Numbered from the stretch's first letter, positions 7,875 to 18,236 are shown. The stretch: DNA of 64,000 bases from Chitinophaga hostae (GCF_018224885.1 NZ_JAGTXB010000002.1:62001-126000), one strand, 5' to 3'. Made by a program: numbers and translations. Notes: a model not told the origin generated them from the letters alone.

Positions 7875-10800
7875 CTATTTTACATTTACCAATACTTTGA
7901 TCTTACCTGTTTCCCCGCTAAATTCCTGTAAAGCTTTACCTATTACCTGACCGGGTTTTACCTTGTCTATATCAGCACGCATCGCGTAACCCGCTTTACT
8001 GGAAGTAACCAACAGATCGCCCCTCTTAATGGCGCCGTTTTCGTTACATACCTTGGTAGGAATCACACCAACCACACCCATCGGTACCTCTGCAGAAAGA
8101 TCTGCCTCAATATCACTTTCGGTTAACAACACACCTGGTTTAGTAGCAAATACGCCCGCTACCAGGGTAGAATAAGGCTCAGATGATTTTTCTACCATGC
8201 GGTCAGCATGTGTGGCAATCACCAGCACATCGCCGGCTTCATAAGCATCCCGTTGTCCTGATACCGCAAAAGATTCCGCTACGTCGGCACCGGAGTTCTG
8301 TGTACCGCCATTGAAGAAGCCACGTCCGGCTTTATTAATACGGGCCACATTTACACTGGCGCTTTGGAATACCGCAATACTGCCGGATGGCCCCTGGTGA
8401 TTAATCAGCATCGTGTTGCCGGTACCTGTTGTAGTAATGTGTACCACCGGTTGGCCATTGGCATTATTAAAATTGGCAAACCTGCCGGCTTTACCGGTTC
8501 CGAAGTTGGGTATAAAACCAGAAATGGCATTCCCGCCTCCATCGCATGAAGCTTCAACACCATCCCCGTTGCCTCCGGCATTGGCAGTGATGCCATTACC
8601 AGAGCCTTCGGTAAGCGCCACGACAGCAGGACCATTGCCCGCCGGGTTGGAAGAATAAAATAAACCTGCGTATCCACCTGTACCAGACGAAAGACCGAAA
8701 ACGCCCGCTGTTCCAAAATTGGCGAACATGGAATTCACTTCTCCCTTTATAGCCGGAGAAGTGCCGGTAGTCCTATCCACCTTGAAATTACCGCCAATCC
8801 CGTTACCAATAGTTTTAACCGAAATCACCTCGTTGTCATTGTTTTCGTTGAAAATTTCAAACCTGCCCGCCTTACCGGTTGAAAAGGTCGGAACCCAGGC
8901 ATATAACGCGTTACCCGCGCCATCTATATTTGTTTCCACCCCATTACCATCTTTGCCGGCATTGGCAGTAATGGCATTACCATTACCATCCGTCAGCGCT
9001 ATCAGTGATGCCCCGTTACCCGCAGGGTTGGAAGCATAGAACAAGCCCGCACGTCCGCCGGTACCGGAGGAAACACCAAAGACACCGGCTGCGCCGAAGT
9101 TGCCAAAAATGGTATTTACTTCAGCTCTTACAGCGGCGCCCACACTATTGGTGTTATTTACGAAGAAGGAAGAGGCATTACCCTGGGTATTATCAGGAAT
9201 ATTTCCGTTACCGTTTGTTTCTACTTCCAGGATATTACCGGTTGTATTGGTATTATTGAAATTTTCAAAACGTCCGGCCCGGCCTGTGCTGTTATTTAAC
9301 CCTACCTGGCCCAGTACGCCTACAGCCGTACCGCTGGTGTTAGTAGATATAAACCCTCTCACTCCATAACCACCGCCATCATTGCGGCCTACCACTGCGC
9401 CGGCAATATCACTGGTAGTACGTCCTACCACCGCCTCTCCGCCACCGTTGTTATCACCAACCACGCCTGCGGAGGTTTGCATGGAGCTAATACCATGTAC
9501 GCCAAAACCCGCGCCTGTGCTACTACGTACACCCGCGCCATTACCAGAAGTAGTTACATTTATAACGGTACCGTTTCCAACCGTGTTGGCATTTAACACA
9601 CTATTGTTATTGGCATTGTTGAAAATAGACATGTTGGCAGGTATACCGTTATTGCTGGTAGCGTTTAACCCGGTACCGGTATTGCTATTAGCATATACCC
9701 CGTAACCATTGGCAGAGGCATTACCATACACGCCCAATCCATTAGGCGTTACGCCATACACCCCCCATCCGGAGCCATTCTGAGATCCATACACCCCTAC
9801 ACCCAGTCCACCGGTGCCGTTATTGATACCTCTTACAGCACTTGAAAACCCACCCGGTGAAGCAGAAGATACAATACCCCTGACAGCGGATATGTTGCTG
9901 GTAGCCGTATTGTTCACGCCTTCCAGGGAGGTCCCGTCTCCATCATTGGTGATGCTGAAAAGGGTGCCCGCATTATTTTCTGTTGCTATAAAAGGCAGCG
10001 TAAGACCGCCACCCGGAGGTGCGCCGGCTACCCATTGTGCGCCATCGTACTTAAGTATTTGTCCGGCCGCCGGTGCCACATTGCTCACTGGTTGTCCTTG
10101 TAAGGCCTTTACACCGGGATTGGGATAGTTGCCGCTTAGGTCTCCACCCGCCGGGCCATTAGGAGGTAAAGTTGTTGGGATAACACCAGGCGCAATTTTG
10201 ACCAGGGTTACTTTTCCATCGCCAATTGATGGATTAGGATAGTTACCTGAAAGATCGCCGCCGGCAGCAATACCGTTAATATTGCCGGCAGGGCCTTGTA
10301 TGCCTTGCGGGCCGGCCGGACCAATAGGTCCAACTGGTCCCTGTGGTCCTGCAGGACCGGCTGGTCCTACTGCTCCTGCTACACCCGGATCGCCCTTTGC
10401 TCCTTGTGGTCCTGCCACACCCGCTGGTCCAACCGGTCCAACTGGTCCCACCGGACCTGCTACACCCGGATCGCCTTTGGCACCTTGTGGTCCTACAGCA
10501 CCAGCTGGTCCCACTGGCCCCACCGGACCTGCCACACCCGGATCGCCTTTGGCACCTTGTGGTCCTACAGCACCAGCTGGTCCAACCGGTCCCACCGGAC
10601 CTGCTACACCCGCATCTCCTTTGGCCCCCTGTGGCCCTACAGCCCCTGCTGGTCCAACCGGTCCCACTGGTCCTGCTGCACCCGGATCGCCCTTAGTACC
10701 CTGAGGTCCTGCAGGCCCTGCTGGTCCTTGTGGCCCCGCCGGTGCATTGGCCGCAAACAAAGCATAAGGAACACTCATCAACTGGGAAACACCCAGTTCA

Positions 10801-11156
10801 CTGAAATTGCTACCATTCACAGAAATTTCAACCCTTAAGTATTGATTGGCATTGGCCCATGGAACGGCGCTGTAGGTACCGGTTAAAGGGGTACCTTTAC
10901 CAATTTGTAAAGTGAACAGTCCCAGGTTATTGGTGGAGGCATTATGCGTTTCCTGGTATTGTACGGGCCCTGCTGCAGACCCACCCAATATTGAAAAGCG
11001 CACTGTTAGCGACTGATTGCCGAGTATCGTGCCGTTGGCATTGCGGGCTACCGCCTGGTAGTTGGTGCCGGTAAGTCCGCTTTGAGCCTTTGCAACCTGA
11101 AATGATACCGTTAACAGCACTATAGCCAGGTAACATATCTTTTTCATAATAATCAT
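7875..11156 (-). CDS. Large secreted collagen-like (Gly-X-Y) surface protein
   Basis: A 1093-residue exported protein. Signal peptide at residues 1-24 (ending VAKAQ); an N-terminal domain ([27 protein letters not shown]) common at the start of Bacteroidota fibre-like proteins; a collagen-like stretch of about 50 Gly-X-Y triplets (residues 141-292); two [11 protein letters not shown] motifs as in tail-fibre-type proteins; then about 600 residues of Gly/Asn-rich beta repeats ([19 protein letters not shown] units, [18 protein letters not shown]). It ends with a globular domain ([11 protein letters not shown] ... [14 protein letters not shown] ... KIKVLVNVK) often found at the end of such fibres. 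No type IX sorting domain is visible at its own C-terminus. It is the last gene of a leftward run with a PorV homologue, so a cell-surface fibre or adhesin role is inferred. Met4 is an alternative start. Confidence 0.85.
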   Translation of the reverse strand: MIIMKKICYLAIVLLTVSFQVAKAQSGLTGTNYQAVARNANGTILGNQSLTVRFSILGGSAAGPVQYQETHNASTNNLGLFTLQIGKGTPLTGTYSAVPWANANQYLRVEISVNGSNFSELGVSQLMSVPYALFAANAPAGPQGPAGPAGPQGTKGDPGAAGPVGPVGPAGAVGPQGAKGDAGVAGPVGPVGPAGAVGPQGAKGDPGVAGPVGPVGPAGAVGPQGAKGDPGVAGPVGPVGPVGPAGVAGPQGAKGDPGVAGAVGPAGPAGPQGPVGPIGPAGPQGIQGPAGNINGIAAGGDLSGNYPNPSIGDGKVTLVKIAPGVIPTTLPPNGPAGGDLSGNYPNPGVKALQGQPVSNVAPAAGQILKYDGAQWVAGAPPGGGLTLPFIATENNAGTLFSITNDGDGTSLEGVNNTATSNISAVRGIVSSASPGGFSSAVRGINNGTGGLGVGVYGSQNGSGWGVYGVTPNGLGVYGNASANGYGVYANSNTGTGLNATSNNGIPANMSIFNNANNNSVLNANTVGNGTVINVTTSGNGAGVRSSTGAGFGVHGISSMQTSAGVVGDNNGGGEAVVGRTTSDIAGAVVGRNDGGGYGVRGFISTNTSGTAVGVLGQVGLNNSTGRAGRFENFNNTNTTGNILEVETNGNGNIPDNTQGNASSFFVNNTNSVGAAVRAEVNTIFGNFGAAGVFGVSSGTGGRAGLFYASNPAGNGASLIALTDGNGNAITANAGKDGNGVETNIDGAGNALYAWVPTFSTGKAGRFEIFNENNDNEVISVKTIGNGIGGNFKVDRTTGTSPAIKGEVNSMFANFGTAGVFGLSSGTGGYAGLFYSSNPAGNGPAVVALTEGSGNGITANAGGNGDGVEASCDGGGNAISGFIPNFGTGKAGRFANFNNANGQPVVHITTTGTGNTMLINHQGPSGSIAVFQSASVNVARINKAGRGFFNGGTQNSGADVAESFAVSGQRDAYEAGDVLVIATHADRMVEKSSEPYSTLVAGVFATKPGVLLTESDIEADLSAEVPMGVVGVIPTKVCNENGAIKRGDLLVTSSKAGYAMRADIDKVKPGQVIGKALQEFSGETGKIKVLVNVK
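10281..10736 (-). repeat. Gly-X-Y coding repeats with a 72-bp period
   Basis: DNA repeats encode the collagen-like region. The clearest units are 24 residues long (eight triplets, [20 protein letters not shown] followed by PGVA); corresponding points at 10462 and 10534 are 72 bp apart. The units are nearly identical at DNA level, so length changes by recombination or slippage are likely. Confidence 0.9.
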
Positions 11157-11177
11157 TTTTTTGAGTTTATAGTGCGC

Positions 11178-11585
11178 TTAATTCTTTTTATGAGGAGCCG
11201 GAGCACCGCTTCCATCCTGGTTAGGCACCGAAGTTGGAGTTGGCTGCAGGGCCTTGTCTTGTTTTAAATTATTGCTGGCCTCCTTTGCACTGACATCTGA
11301 TGGTATCGGAGTGGTTTTTTTGCTGGCCGCTGCCGCCTTCAGCGTACTATGGGAAGGCTGGTAATCGGTAAAAAGCCGCTTCTTGGTGGGAGTAGATATA
11401 ACTGAAGGATCAGGCTTTGTTTGCACAGACCGGGACTGCATATCAGCAATGTCCTTCTTCAGACTGGGAAATAAGGCATCCCGGACCTTGCCGGTTCCGC
11501 CGCCTGTTTGCTCAAACCGCGCCTGCGCATTTGCATAAGTAAATCCTGCTACCAGGAAAAAGAAGAGTAAAATCAGTGATTTCAT
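11178..11585 (-). CDS. Small secreted low-complexity protein
   Basis: A 135-residue protein with a signal peptide (MKSLILLFFFLVAGFTYANAQA) and then a polar, Pro/Ser/Thr/Lys-rich sequence without recognisable domain, ending GSGAPAPHKKN. The frame extends upstream to 11663, but the signal peptide begins at the ATG at 11585, which I take as the start. It lies 21 bp upstream of the collagen-like gene and about 95 bp after the PorV gene, same strand. I do not recognise a family; a periplasmic or surface accessory of the neighbouring fibre is only a guess from position. Confidence 0.65.
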   Translation of the reverse strand: MKSLILLFFFLVAGFTYANAQARFEQTGGGTGKVRDALFPSLKKDIADMQSRSVQTKPDPSVISTPTKKRLFTDYQPSHSTLKAAAASKKTTPIPSDVSAKEASNNLKQDKALQPTPTSVPNQDGSGAPAPHKKN

Positions 11586-11679
11586 ATGAATGAGAATTAT
11601 GGATGCATGAATGAATAATTGTTTTATCGATTGGTATGGATGTTTGTGCTTTTCCTGTTTCATCCCTTATATGGCTGCC

Positions 11680-12858
11680 TTATGGCTGCACGGCTTCATC
11701 CCGCGATCCACCAATGTTATAGACCAGCGAAAATTTCAGGGTTCTTTTTTGCATAAGGGTTTCCCCGGTAGGCATCTGGTAGGCAATGTCGAGCGCCAGG
11801 TTGGACACACGTACACCTAAACCCGCTGAGAAATGCTGCCGGTAACCTTTATTGGGATGTTCATAGAAATAACCTGCCCGTACAAAAAATGCCTGCCGGT
11901 AAGCATACTCAATACCGGAGCCGATGGTAAACTCCCGCAGCTCTTCATGAAAGCCATCAGGAGCATCTCCAAATGAGGAAAACATAGCAGCTACCACACC
12001 CCGGTTAGGATCCTTACCTTTCAGGATCTGGCTGGTTTCAATACCGTTCGAATCCAGCGCATACAATGGGGGAGTAGGTACCAGCAATTTGTTGATATCC
12101 ACTGAGAGTGTGAATTCATGCTCATGTGTATGCACAAACGTATAGCCGCCACCGATACGAAGGTTCATCGGCAGAAAACTCTTCCTCGTATTATCATCGG
12201 TGTATTGCAGCTTGGTACCGATATTGGTAATACTCACGCCAAAGCAATAGCGGTTGCCAAAATCAAGACGGTCCACACTGTTCTGATAGTAATAGCTGAT
12301 ATCGCCGGCCATGGCTGATGCAGGTTTCTGCTGCAGGTTGTTGTAGGAGCCCTGCCCCAGTTGGCTGCGTATATATCTCAGGCCTATTGCCAGCGACATG
12401 TGGTTGCCCAGTTTCCGTGCATAAGCGCCATCTACTGCAAATTCTTTGGGGTTATAATCCTGCAGTACGGTGCCGTTTTCATCGCGGAAAGTCACCGTGC
12501 CATAGTTGAAATATTTCATGGAAAGGCCTATTCCTTCTGTTCCATTCCAGGTTTTATAGCCGGATACGTAGCCCATATTCGACTTATTGTTATTTAATTC
12601 CCACATCCATGGCGAGTAATTGGCACTCACTCCCCAGTCGCCTGCAAAAACTATTTTTGCGGCATTGGAAAACAGGGAATTGGCATCAGGGGTTAATCCT
12701 ACTGATGCATCGCCCGTGCCGCTGCTTCTGGCATCAGGGTTCACCAGCAAAAAACTTGCGCCGATGTTAGGAGGTTTCTGGGTCGTTTTCTGCGCCGATA
12801 AAGTAGTAGCTGCTGTCAGCGCACCTGTAAGAAGTAAAATTGTATAACCATGTTTCAT
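11680..12858 (-). CDS. porV: Type IX secretion outer-membrane shuttle, PorV family
   Basis: A 392-residue outer-membrane beta-barrel with signal peptide (ending TTLSAQ). The segment FLLVNPDARSSGTGDASVGLTPDANSLFSNAAKIVFA (about residues 36-72) is the N-terminal signature of PorV/LptO, the protein that receives C-terminal-sorting-domain cargo from the type IX translocon and takes it to the surface modification machinery. Amphipathic strands continue to the end (FSLVYNIGG). It sits between a sorting-domain protein (12886-13392) and the collagen-like gene, so it could be a dedicated paralogue rather than the main PorV; sequence alone does not decide that. Confidence 0.88.
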   Translation of the reverse strand: MKHGYTILLLTGALTAATTLSAQKTTQKPPNIGASFLLVNPDARSSGTGDASVGLTPDANSLFSNAAKIVFAGDWGVSANYSPWMWELNNNKSNMGYVSGYKTWNGTEGIGLSMKYFNYGTVTFRDENGTVLQDYNPKEFAVDGAYARKLGNHMSLAIGLRYIRSQLGQGSYNNLQQKPASAMAGDISYYYQNSVDRLDFGNRYCFGVSITNIGTKLQYTDDNTRKSFLPMNLRIGGGYTFVHTHEHEFTLSVDINKLLVPTPPLYALDSNGIETSQILKGKDPNRGVVAAMFSSFGDAPDGFHEELREFTIGSGIEYAYRQAFFVRAGYFYEHPNKGYRQHFSAGLGVRVSNLALDIAYQMPTGETLMQKRTLKFSLVYNIGGSRDEAVQP

Positions 12859-12885
12859 GTGTCATCAGTTAAATAGTGATCGGGA

Positions 12886-13392
12886 TTACTGCACGATGAG
12901 CTTTTCGAAGAAGATACTGCCGTCAACATTGAGCATAACCGTGTAAATGCCGGCTGCAAAATGATTCACAGGCAATACCACCGTGTTTTTACCCGCACCA
13001 AGTTTCAGGAATTGATGGTAAACGTTTTGTCCGGCAGGGTTGATAACCTCAATGGTTAAATTCACATTGGCCAGCAGGTCAAACTGGATTTTTGTATTGG
13101 TAACAGCCGGGTTGGGGAATATAATATAGCTCTTGACCGCGCTGACACCGGGAGGGAGTTTGGGAAATTCTTCCGGTTGCTGGAATCCCTGTGTCAGCAG
13201 AACCTTTCCATTCGTGATGGGCAATACAATTGCCTCTCCCACGGTGTACTGGATCTGGATGTTTTGAACTACGCCACTGCCGCCTGCTGTAGCCACCACC
13301 TGCCGGTTAAGGATGAACTGGGCTTTTGATGACATACAGGTACAGGTCAGTAACAACAGCGCACAGGTGCAGCTGAGTACAAATGTTCTCAT
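12886..13392 (-). CDS. Small secreted protein with type IX sorting domain
   Basis: A 168-residue exported protein: signal peptide (ending SSKAQ), a central QVVATAGGSGVVQNIQIQYTVGEAIVLP ... LTQGFQQPEE segment of the kind often found ahead of sorting domains, then a C-terminal type A sorting domain (residues about 90-168) with IIFPNPAVTNTKIQFDLL, LTIEVINPAGQNVYHQ and the end GIYTVMLNVDGSIFFEKLIVQ. This domain directs export by the type IX system. Besides the sorting domain there is little cargo, so it may be a structural or anchoring piece. First gene of the leftward PorV/collagen run, divergent from fusA. Confidence 0.85.
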   Translation of the reverse strand: MRTFVLSCTCALLLLTCTCMSSKAQFILNRQVVATAGGSGVVQNIQIQYTVGEAIVLPITNGKVLLTQGFQQPEEFPKLPPGVSAVKSYIIFPNPAVTNTKIQFDLLANVNLTIEVINPAGQNVYHQFLKLGAGKNTVVLPVNHFAAGIYTVMLNVDGSIFFEKLIVQ

Positions 13393-13855
13393 ATAAAAGT
13401 ATTAATCAGTAAATAAGATGCGGGAATGATGCTACAACAACGCTATGCCGGGAATGTCACTACAGTAATACATTTACCTGTGTTAGGGTATAAGTGTACA
13501 GTTTTTCATTTGTGATGTTTATTTAGGGAAAACTGATGGCCGAATGATGCGCTGATGGTTCTTCATTTTTTCCGGGGGCGTGTATTCGTCTATTTAACAA
13601 TTCACTACAAATCTGATCGAAATATGGGAGCCGGAAAACTATAATTTAACTTTTGGTTGTATTTGATAAAAAAATGGTAGATACGAACTTAAAACTGGTT
13701 TTGGGTGAGGTATTTATAAAGCATAATTATAATGTAATAAAACGCCTGCGCCCGTTTAAAAGAAATAACAATTTGGAAAAGCTGCTCATTTTATTTATTG
13801 TCAAAAATAAATTACCTTTGCCCCCCAAATTGCATTATTTAGTCACTTTAATATT
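13393..13855. promoter_or_regulatory. Divergent intergenic region between the surface locus and fusA
   Basis: 463 bp, AT-rich. On the plus strand TACCTTTG (13813-13820) with TTTA 19 bp upstream (13790-13793) is the probable fusA promoter, about 36 bp before the ATG. No convincing -7 box was found for the leftward genes. An open frame of 71 codons overlapping the fusA start is not believed to be a gene. Confidence 0.6.
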
Positions 13856-16000
13856 ATGGCAGACTTAAAATTTCAAAGGAACTTTGGTATTGCGGCGCAC
13901 ATCGATGCGGGTAAAACCACTACCACAGAACGTATCCTGTATTATACAGGTAAATCCCACAAAATTGGAGAGGTGCACGAGGGTGCTGCTACAATGGACT
14001 GGATGGCACAGGAGCAGGAAAGAGGTATTACCATCACATCTGCGGCAACCACTTGTTTCTGGAATTTTCCAACCTTACAAGGTAAAGCCTTACCTGATAC
14101 CAAGCAATATAAATTCAACATCATCGATACCCCGGGTCACGTGGACTTTACCGTTGAGGTAGAGCGTTCCCTGCGTGTACTGGATGGTCTGGTGGCATTG
14201 TTCTGCGCTGTATCCGGTGTTGAACCTCAGTCTGAAACCGTTTGGCGCCAGGCTAACCGCTACCGTGTACCACGTATCGGTTTCGTAAATAAAATGGACC
14301 GTTCCGGTGCCGACTTCCTGAACGTGGTTAAACAGGTAAAAGAAATGCTGGGTGCCAACCCCGTTCCTTTAACCCTGCCAATCGGTGCTGAAGACACTTT
14401 CAAAGGTGTTGTAGACCTGATTACCATGAAAGGTATTATCTGGGACGAAGAAGGTAAAGGTGCTACCTACCAGGAAATTCCTATTCCGGAAGATATGGTG
14501 GCTGAAGCAGAAGAGTGGAGAGCTAAACTCGTAGAGGCAGTTGCTGAATACGATGACACCCTCATGGAGAAATTCTTCGAAGATCCTAATTCTATCTCTG
14601 AAGATGAAATCCACGAAGCTATTCGTAAAGCAACCATCGATATCGCTATCATCCCAATGATGTGCGGTTCTTCCTTCAAAAACAAAGGCGTTCAGAAAAT
14701 GCTGGATGCGGTTTGCCGTTACCTGCCTTCTCCAATAGATGTGGAAGCTGTTAAAGGTACCGATCCGGACAGCGGTGAAGAACTGGAACGTAAACCTTCT
14801 GCTAAGGAACCTCTGGCTGCACTGGCATTCAAAATTGCTACCGATCCTTTCGTAGGCCGCCTGGCATTCTTCCGGGTTTATTCCGGTCACCTGGATGCAG
14901 GTTCTTATGTACTGAACACCCGTACCGGTAAAAACGAGCGTATCAGCCGTATCATGCAGATGCACGCTAACAAGCAGAACCCTATCGATTTCATCGAAGC
15001 CGGTGATATCGGTGCTGCTGTTGGTTTTAAAGATATCAAAACCGGGGATACCCTGTGTGATGAAAAATCACCGATTATCCTGGAATCTATGACCTTCCCT
15101 GAACCGGTTATCCACATCGCTATTGAGCCTAAAACTCAGGCAGACGTTGATAAAATGGGTATGGCTATCGCTAAACTGGTAGAAGAAGATCCTACCCTGA
15201 AAGCAAAAACTGACGAAGAAACCGGCCAAACCGTATTGAGCGGTATGGGTGAGCTTCACCTCGAAATCATCGTTGACCGTATGCGTCGTGAGTTCAAGGT
15301 AGAAGTTAACCAGGGTGCTCCGCAAGTTGCTTACAAGGAAGCGCTGACTACCAAAGTTGAACACCGTGAGGTATTTAAAAAGCAAACCGGTGGTCGTGGT
15401 AAATTTGCTGATATCCAGATCGAAATCGGACCTGCAGATGCTGAATGGCTGAAAGAAAATGAAGGTAAATCCCTGCAGTTCATCAACGATATCTTTGGTG
15501 GTTCCATCCCTAAAGAATTCATCCCGGCTGTACAGAAAGGTTTCGAACAGTCACTCAACCAAGGTGTGCTCGCTAACTTCCCGCTGACCAGCTTAAGAGT
15601 TCGCTTGTTCGACGGTTCCTACCACCAGGTGGATTCCGACGCCATGTCATTCGAGTTGTGCGCTAAATCTGCCTTCCGTGAAGCTGCCCGCAAAGCTAAA
15701 CCAGTATTGCTCGAGCCTATCATGAAAGTGGAAGTACTTACTCCGGATCAATACATGGGTGATGTTACAGGTGACTTGAACCGCCGTCGTGGTATGCTGG
15801 AAGGTATGGACTCCAAAAATGGAGTACAGGTAATCAAAGCAAAAGTTCCGTTGAGCGAAATGTTCGGTTACGTAACTCAGCTGCGTTCCCTGTCTTCAGG
15901 TCGTGCAAGCTCTATCATGGAATTCTCTCACTATGCTCCGGCTCCAAATAACGTAGCTGAAGAAGTGATAGCTAAAGTGAAAGGCAAAGTAAACGCTTAA
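13856..16000 (+). CDS. fusA: Translation elongation factor G
   Basis: GTPase that drives translocation of tRNA and mRNA on the ribosome; 714 residues. The GTPase motifs are intact: [14 protein letters not shown] (P-loop, residues 14-27), [13 protein letters not shown] (switch I), DTPGHVDF (G3) and NKMDRSGAD (G4). Domain IV carries [10 protein letters not shown] and the domain V end is normal. Here fusA is a single gene with its own promoter (13813) and terminator (16021), cut off from rpsL-rpsG by the collagen/PorV locus and from rpsJ by 4.6 kb. Confidence 0.98.
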   Translation: MADLKFQRNFGIAAHIDAGKTTTTERILYYTGKSHKIGEVHEGAATMDWMAQEQERGITITSAATTCFWNFPTLQGKALPDTKQYKFNIIDTPGHVDFTVEVERSLRVLDGLVALFCAVSGVEPQSETVWRQANRYRVPRIGFVNKMDRSGADFLNVVKQVKEMLGANPVPLTLPIGAEDTFKGVVDLITMKGIIWDEEGKGATYQEIPIPEDMVAEAEEWRAKLVEAVAEYDDTLMEKFFEDPNSISEDEIHEAIRKATIDIAIIPMMCGSSFKNKGVQKMLDAVCRYLPSPIDVEAVKGTDPDSGEELERKPSAKEPLAALAFKIATDPFVGRLAFFRVYSGHLDAGSYVLNTRTGKNERISRIMQMHANKQNPIDFIEAGDIGAAVGFKDIKTGDTLCDEKSPIILESMTFPEPVIHIAIEPKTQADVDKMGMAIAKLVEEDPTLKAKTDEETGQTVLSGMGELHLEIIVDRMRREFKVEVNQGAPQVAYKEALTTKVEHREVFKKQTGGRGKFADIQIEIGPADAEWLKENEGKSLQFINDIFGGSIPKEFIPAVQKGFEQSLNQGVLANFPLTSLRVRLFDGSYHQVDSDAMSFELCAKSAFREAARKAKPVLLEPIMKVEVLTPDQYMGDVTGDLNRRRGMLEGMDSKNGVQVIKAKVPLSEMFGYVTQLRSLSSGRASSIMEFSHYAPAPNNVAEEVIAKVKGKVNA

Positions 16001-16020
16001 TCATAGCTTTTTATATCAGA

Positions 16021-16053
16021 AAGGTTGTCCTGCCAAAGCGGGACAACCTTTTT
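16021..16053 (+). terminator. Intrinsic terminator of fusA
   Basis: Stem AAGGTTGTCC / GGACAACCTT (10 bp) with a 10-nt loop and a T run, 20 bp after the stop codon. Confidence 0.9.
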
Positions 16054-16163
16054 GCTTTTATAGCACTAACTGACATGAAAATGCTATTGCCATGAAAAGA
16101 ATATTCGATATTATTACAGTAATAATAACCTACAACTGCAATTTACTTTTTGCTAACTGCCAG

Positions 16164-16189
16164 GGTCCTGTTCTACAGGACCTTTTTTT
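16164..16189 (+). terminator. Second intrinsic terminator, possibly of a small transcript
   Basis: Perfect stem GGTCCTGT / ACAGGACC with a TCT loop and seven T. It lies 110 bp after the fusA terminator with no gene between, apart from a possible 36-codon ORF at 16092 that overlaps the hairpin. It may be a backup terminator or end a small RNA. Confidence 0.75.
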
Positions 16190-16283
16190 ATGCCCACGAT
16201 AGGGGGAGTTTTCTCTTTTGGCGTCATTGTAATGGAATGTAATCCACGTAACCTATATTTTTTACGGATAGTTCAGATTCAAT

Positions 16284-17063
16284 ATGTCAACAGCGTTATT
16301 ACAAGCACCTCCTACAACTGTGGTATCTATATCGGGAGAAATGGTTAAACTTACTTCCGGCCTTGACCTGATTCTGCCCTGCTGGAATCCCTCGGGACCA
16401 TGGGTGGAATCACTCATCAGGCACTATCATGAAGTAACCACCCTGATGGGACAGGTACCGGTGCAGCTCATACTGGTGAATGATGGTTCCGTGAAAAATT
16501 TTACACAACAACATATTGCATGGCTGGAAGCCGCCATTCCCGGTATCATCATTGTAAGCTACAGCCGGAACAGGGGCAAGGGCTATGCGGTCAGAGAAGG
16601 GGTAAAACGCTCCCAGCACGCTTTTCAGATATATACTGACCTCGATTTCCCATTCGGGGTGAATGCAGTTAAAGAAGCCTACGACCGGTTACAACAGGGG
16701 CTGGATGTAGTGGCAGGGGAGAGAGGGGCCGCCTATTTGCGTGAATTGCCCCGCAAACGCCGGGTAATTACCCGCATCAGCCGCTTCTTAAACAGAATAG
16801 TACTCGACCTCAAAGTTGACGACGCACAAGCAGGCTTGAAGGGCTTTAATGCCTATGGCAGAAATATACTGCTGAAAACCCGTATTGATGGTTTTCTGTA
16901 CGACAGCGAATTCCTCTATCACGCCGGACGGCGCCCCCAGGCCAAAATTGGTGCAATCGCAGTATATTGCCGCCCGGGAATACAGTTCTCCTCCTTCCGT
17001 ATAAAGCTTTTATTGAAGGAAATGGTGAACTATTGCAGGATCATCGGCTCTAAAGCCGCTTAA
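16284..17063 (+). CDS. Family 2 glycosyltransferase
   Basis: A 259-residue GT-A fold glycosyltransferase. LDLILPCWNPSGPWVESLI (about residues 27-45) starts the nucleotide-binding half, VNDGS (about residue 71) binds the sugar nucleotide, SRNRGKGYAVREG is the conserved loop seen in dolichyl-phosphate-sugar synthase-like members, and YTDLDFPFG holds the metal-binding DxD. The region DAQAGLKGFNAYGR matches the QCGFKxF-like motif of polyprenyl-phosphate glycosyltransferases. No membrane helices are seen. It is 6 bp upstream of a polysaccharide deacetylase, so the two probably work on the same glycan; the sugar and acceptor are unknown. Confidence 0.87.
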   Translation: MSTALLQAPPTTVVSISGEMVKLTSGLDLILPCWNPSGPWVESLIRHYHEVTTLMGQVPVQLILVNDGSVKNFTQQHIAWLEAAIPGIIIVSYSRNRGKGYAVREGVKRSQHAFQIYTDLDFPFGVNAVKEAYDRLQQGLDVVAGERGAAYLRELPRKRRVITRISRFLNRIVLDLKVDDAQAGLKGFNAYGRNILLKTRIDGFLYDSEFLYHAGRRPQAKIGAIAVYCRPGIQFSSFRIKLLLKEMVNYCRIIGSKAA

Positions 17064-17069
17064 TTTTTT

Positions 17070-17843
17070 ATGGAACCAACGAACAGGATACTGATCAGTG
17101 TGGATGTGGAGGAATTTGATATTCCGGAAGAATTCGGTCAACAGGTATCGCTGCAGGAGAAGCTGGAAATCTCCAGAAGCGGATTGCTGGCCACACTGGC
17201 GCTATTTGAAAAATATAATGTGCGGGCTACCTTTTTTGTAACAGCCTACTGGGCACAACACTACCCCGAATTAATCAGGCAGGTAGCCGCAAAGCACGAA
17301 ATAGCCTCTCACGCTTATTATCATAGCTCATTTAACGATGCCGACCTGGAAGGGTCGAGGATCGCCCTGCAGGAAATCAGCGGACAAACAGTCCAGGGCT
17401 TCCGCATGCCCCGTTTGCGGAAAGTGAATATGCAGGCGCTCAAAGATGCAGGATATCTTTATGACGCCTCCGTGAACCCCACCTGGCTCCCGGGAAGATA
17501 TAACAACTGGCATCTGCCAAGAACCGTTTTTAAGGAAAATAATACGTGGATTATTCCCTCTTCCGTATCTCCCCTGATCAGGTACCCCATATTCTGGCTG
17601 AGCGTTAAAAATATGCCATTGTGGCTCACCCGGCATTTTAGCAAGCAGGTACTGAAGAAAGATAATTATCTCTCTTTCTATTTCCATCCATGGGAGCTCA
17701 TCGATATCAATGCATATACTTTACCTACCTATATTCGCCGGGTTTCCGGGGAAAAAATGCAACGGAAAATGGACGGATTCCTGAGTTTTTTACAAAAACA
17801 CGGAACTTTCTGCACACACCTGGACCTGCTAAAGTCGCAGTAG
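17070..17843 (+). CDS. Polysaccharide deacetylase (NodB-type) family protein
   Basis: A 257-residue carbohydrate esterase 4-like protein without signal peptide. Visible motifs: SVDVEEFD (residues 10-17; the expected catalytic/metal Asp), ATFFVTAYW, EIASHAYYHSSF (SHxxxH metal site), GFRMPRLRKVN (motif 3 with Arg) and FYFHPWEL (C-terminal motif with His). Such enzymes remove N-acetyl groups from sugar polymers. The lack of a signal suggests a cytoplasmic, lipid-linked or nucleotide-linked substrate made together with the glycosyltransferase 6 bp upstream. The pair has no terminator between and forms an operon. Confidence 0.87.
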   Translation: MEPTNRILISVDVEEFDIPEEFGQQVSLQEKLEISRSGLLATLALFEKYNVRATFFVTAYWAQHYPELIRQVAAKHEIASHAYYHSSFNDADLEGSRIALQEISGQTVQGFRMPRLRKVNMQALKDAGYLYDASVNPTWLPGRYNNWHLPRTVFKENNTWIIPSSVSPLIRYPIFWLSVKNMPLWLTRHFSKQVLKKDNYLSFYFHPWELIDINAYTLPTYIRRVSGEKMQRKMDGFLSFLQKHGTFCTHLDLLKSQ

Positions 17844-17911
17844 TACTGTGTTTCCCGTCAGATTTCCTTATGATTTGTGCAGTCAGACAAGAAACAGCCC
17901 TCTTTTATGCA

Positions 17912-18031
17912 ACAACATGAACGTTATAAATGTTATAGTTATAATGAATAAGGATAAGTATTCATGTTGTGAGAATTTTCGAACTGTACAGTAATGTTTT
18001 TTCAGATTTTTTTATAAAGATGAATACTTAT
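17912..18031. repeat. Overlapping inverted repeats upstream of the outer-membrane protein gene
   Basis: The 393-bp gap 17844-18236 contains two 10-bp perfect inverted repeats sharing a segment: ACAACATGAA (17912-17921) with TTCATGTTGT (17961-17970), and ATAAGTATTC (17954-17963) with GAATACTTAT (18022-18031). They cannot form together. Runs of T follow at 17996-18012. A TAGTTTTG resembling a -7 box is near 18047. Nothing else was seen in the gap. Confidence 0.6.
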
Positions 18032-18236
18032 TAGGTTCATTTTCAGTAGTTTTGTGGAAGACAAGTACTATTGTCACGTGATGTTTGTTGAACGACGATG
18101 TTGACTACCTCCCCATTATCCCCCTGCCGCTTACTTTTAATAGCTGATTTGAACAGCTTAAATGCAAATGGAAGCATTTGCCCGGTAATTTCTTATTCAT
18201 TCAATAGGTTAATTTGTTAAAACTAAAAATGAGACT

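Noticed and set aside
10281..10736. Repeat array as CRISPR
   Set aside because: Repeats are contiguous coding units without spacers.
10282..10838. Plus-strand frames of Pro/Gly-rich sequence opposite the collagen-like gene
   Set aside because: The Gly-X-Y repeats are open on the opposite strand too; the minus frame has the signal peptide and domains.
13653..13868. 71-codon frame ending inside fusA
   Set aside because: Spans the fusA promoter and overlaps its start; composition is that of AT-rich intergenic DNA.
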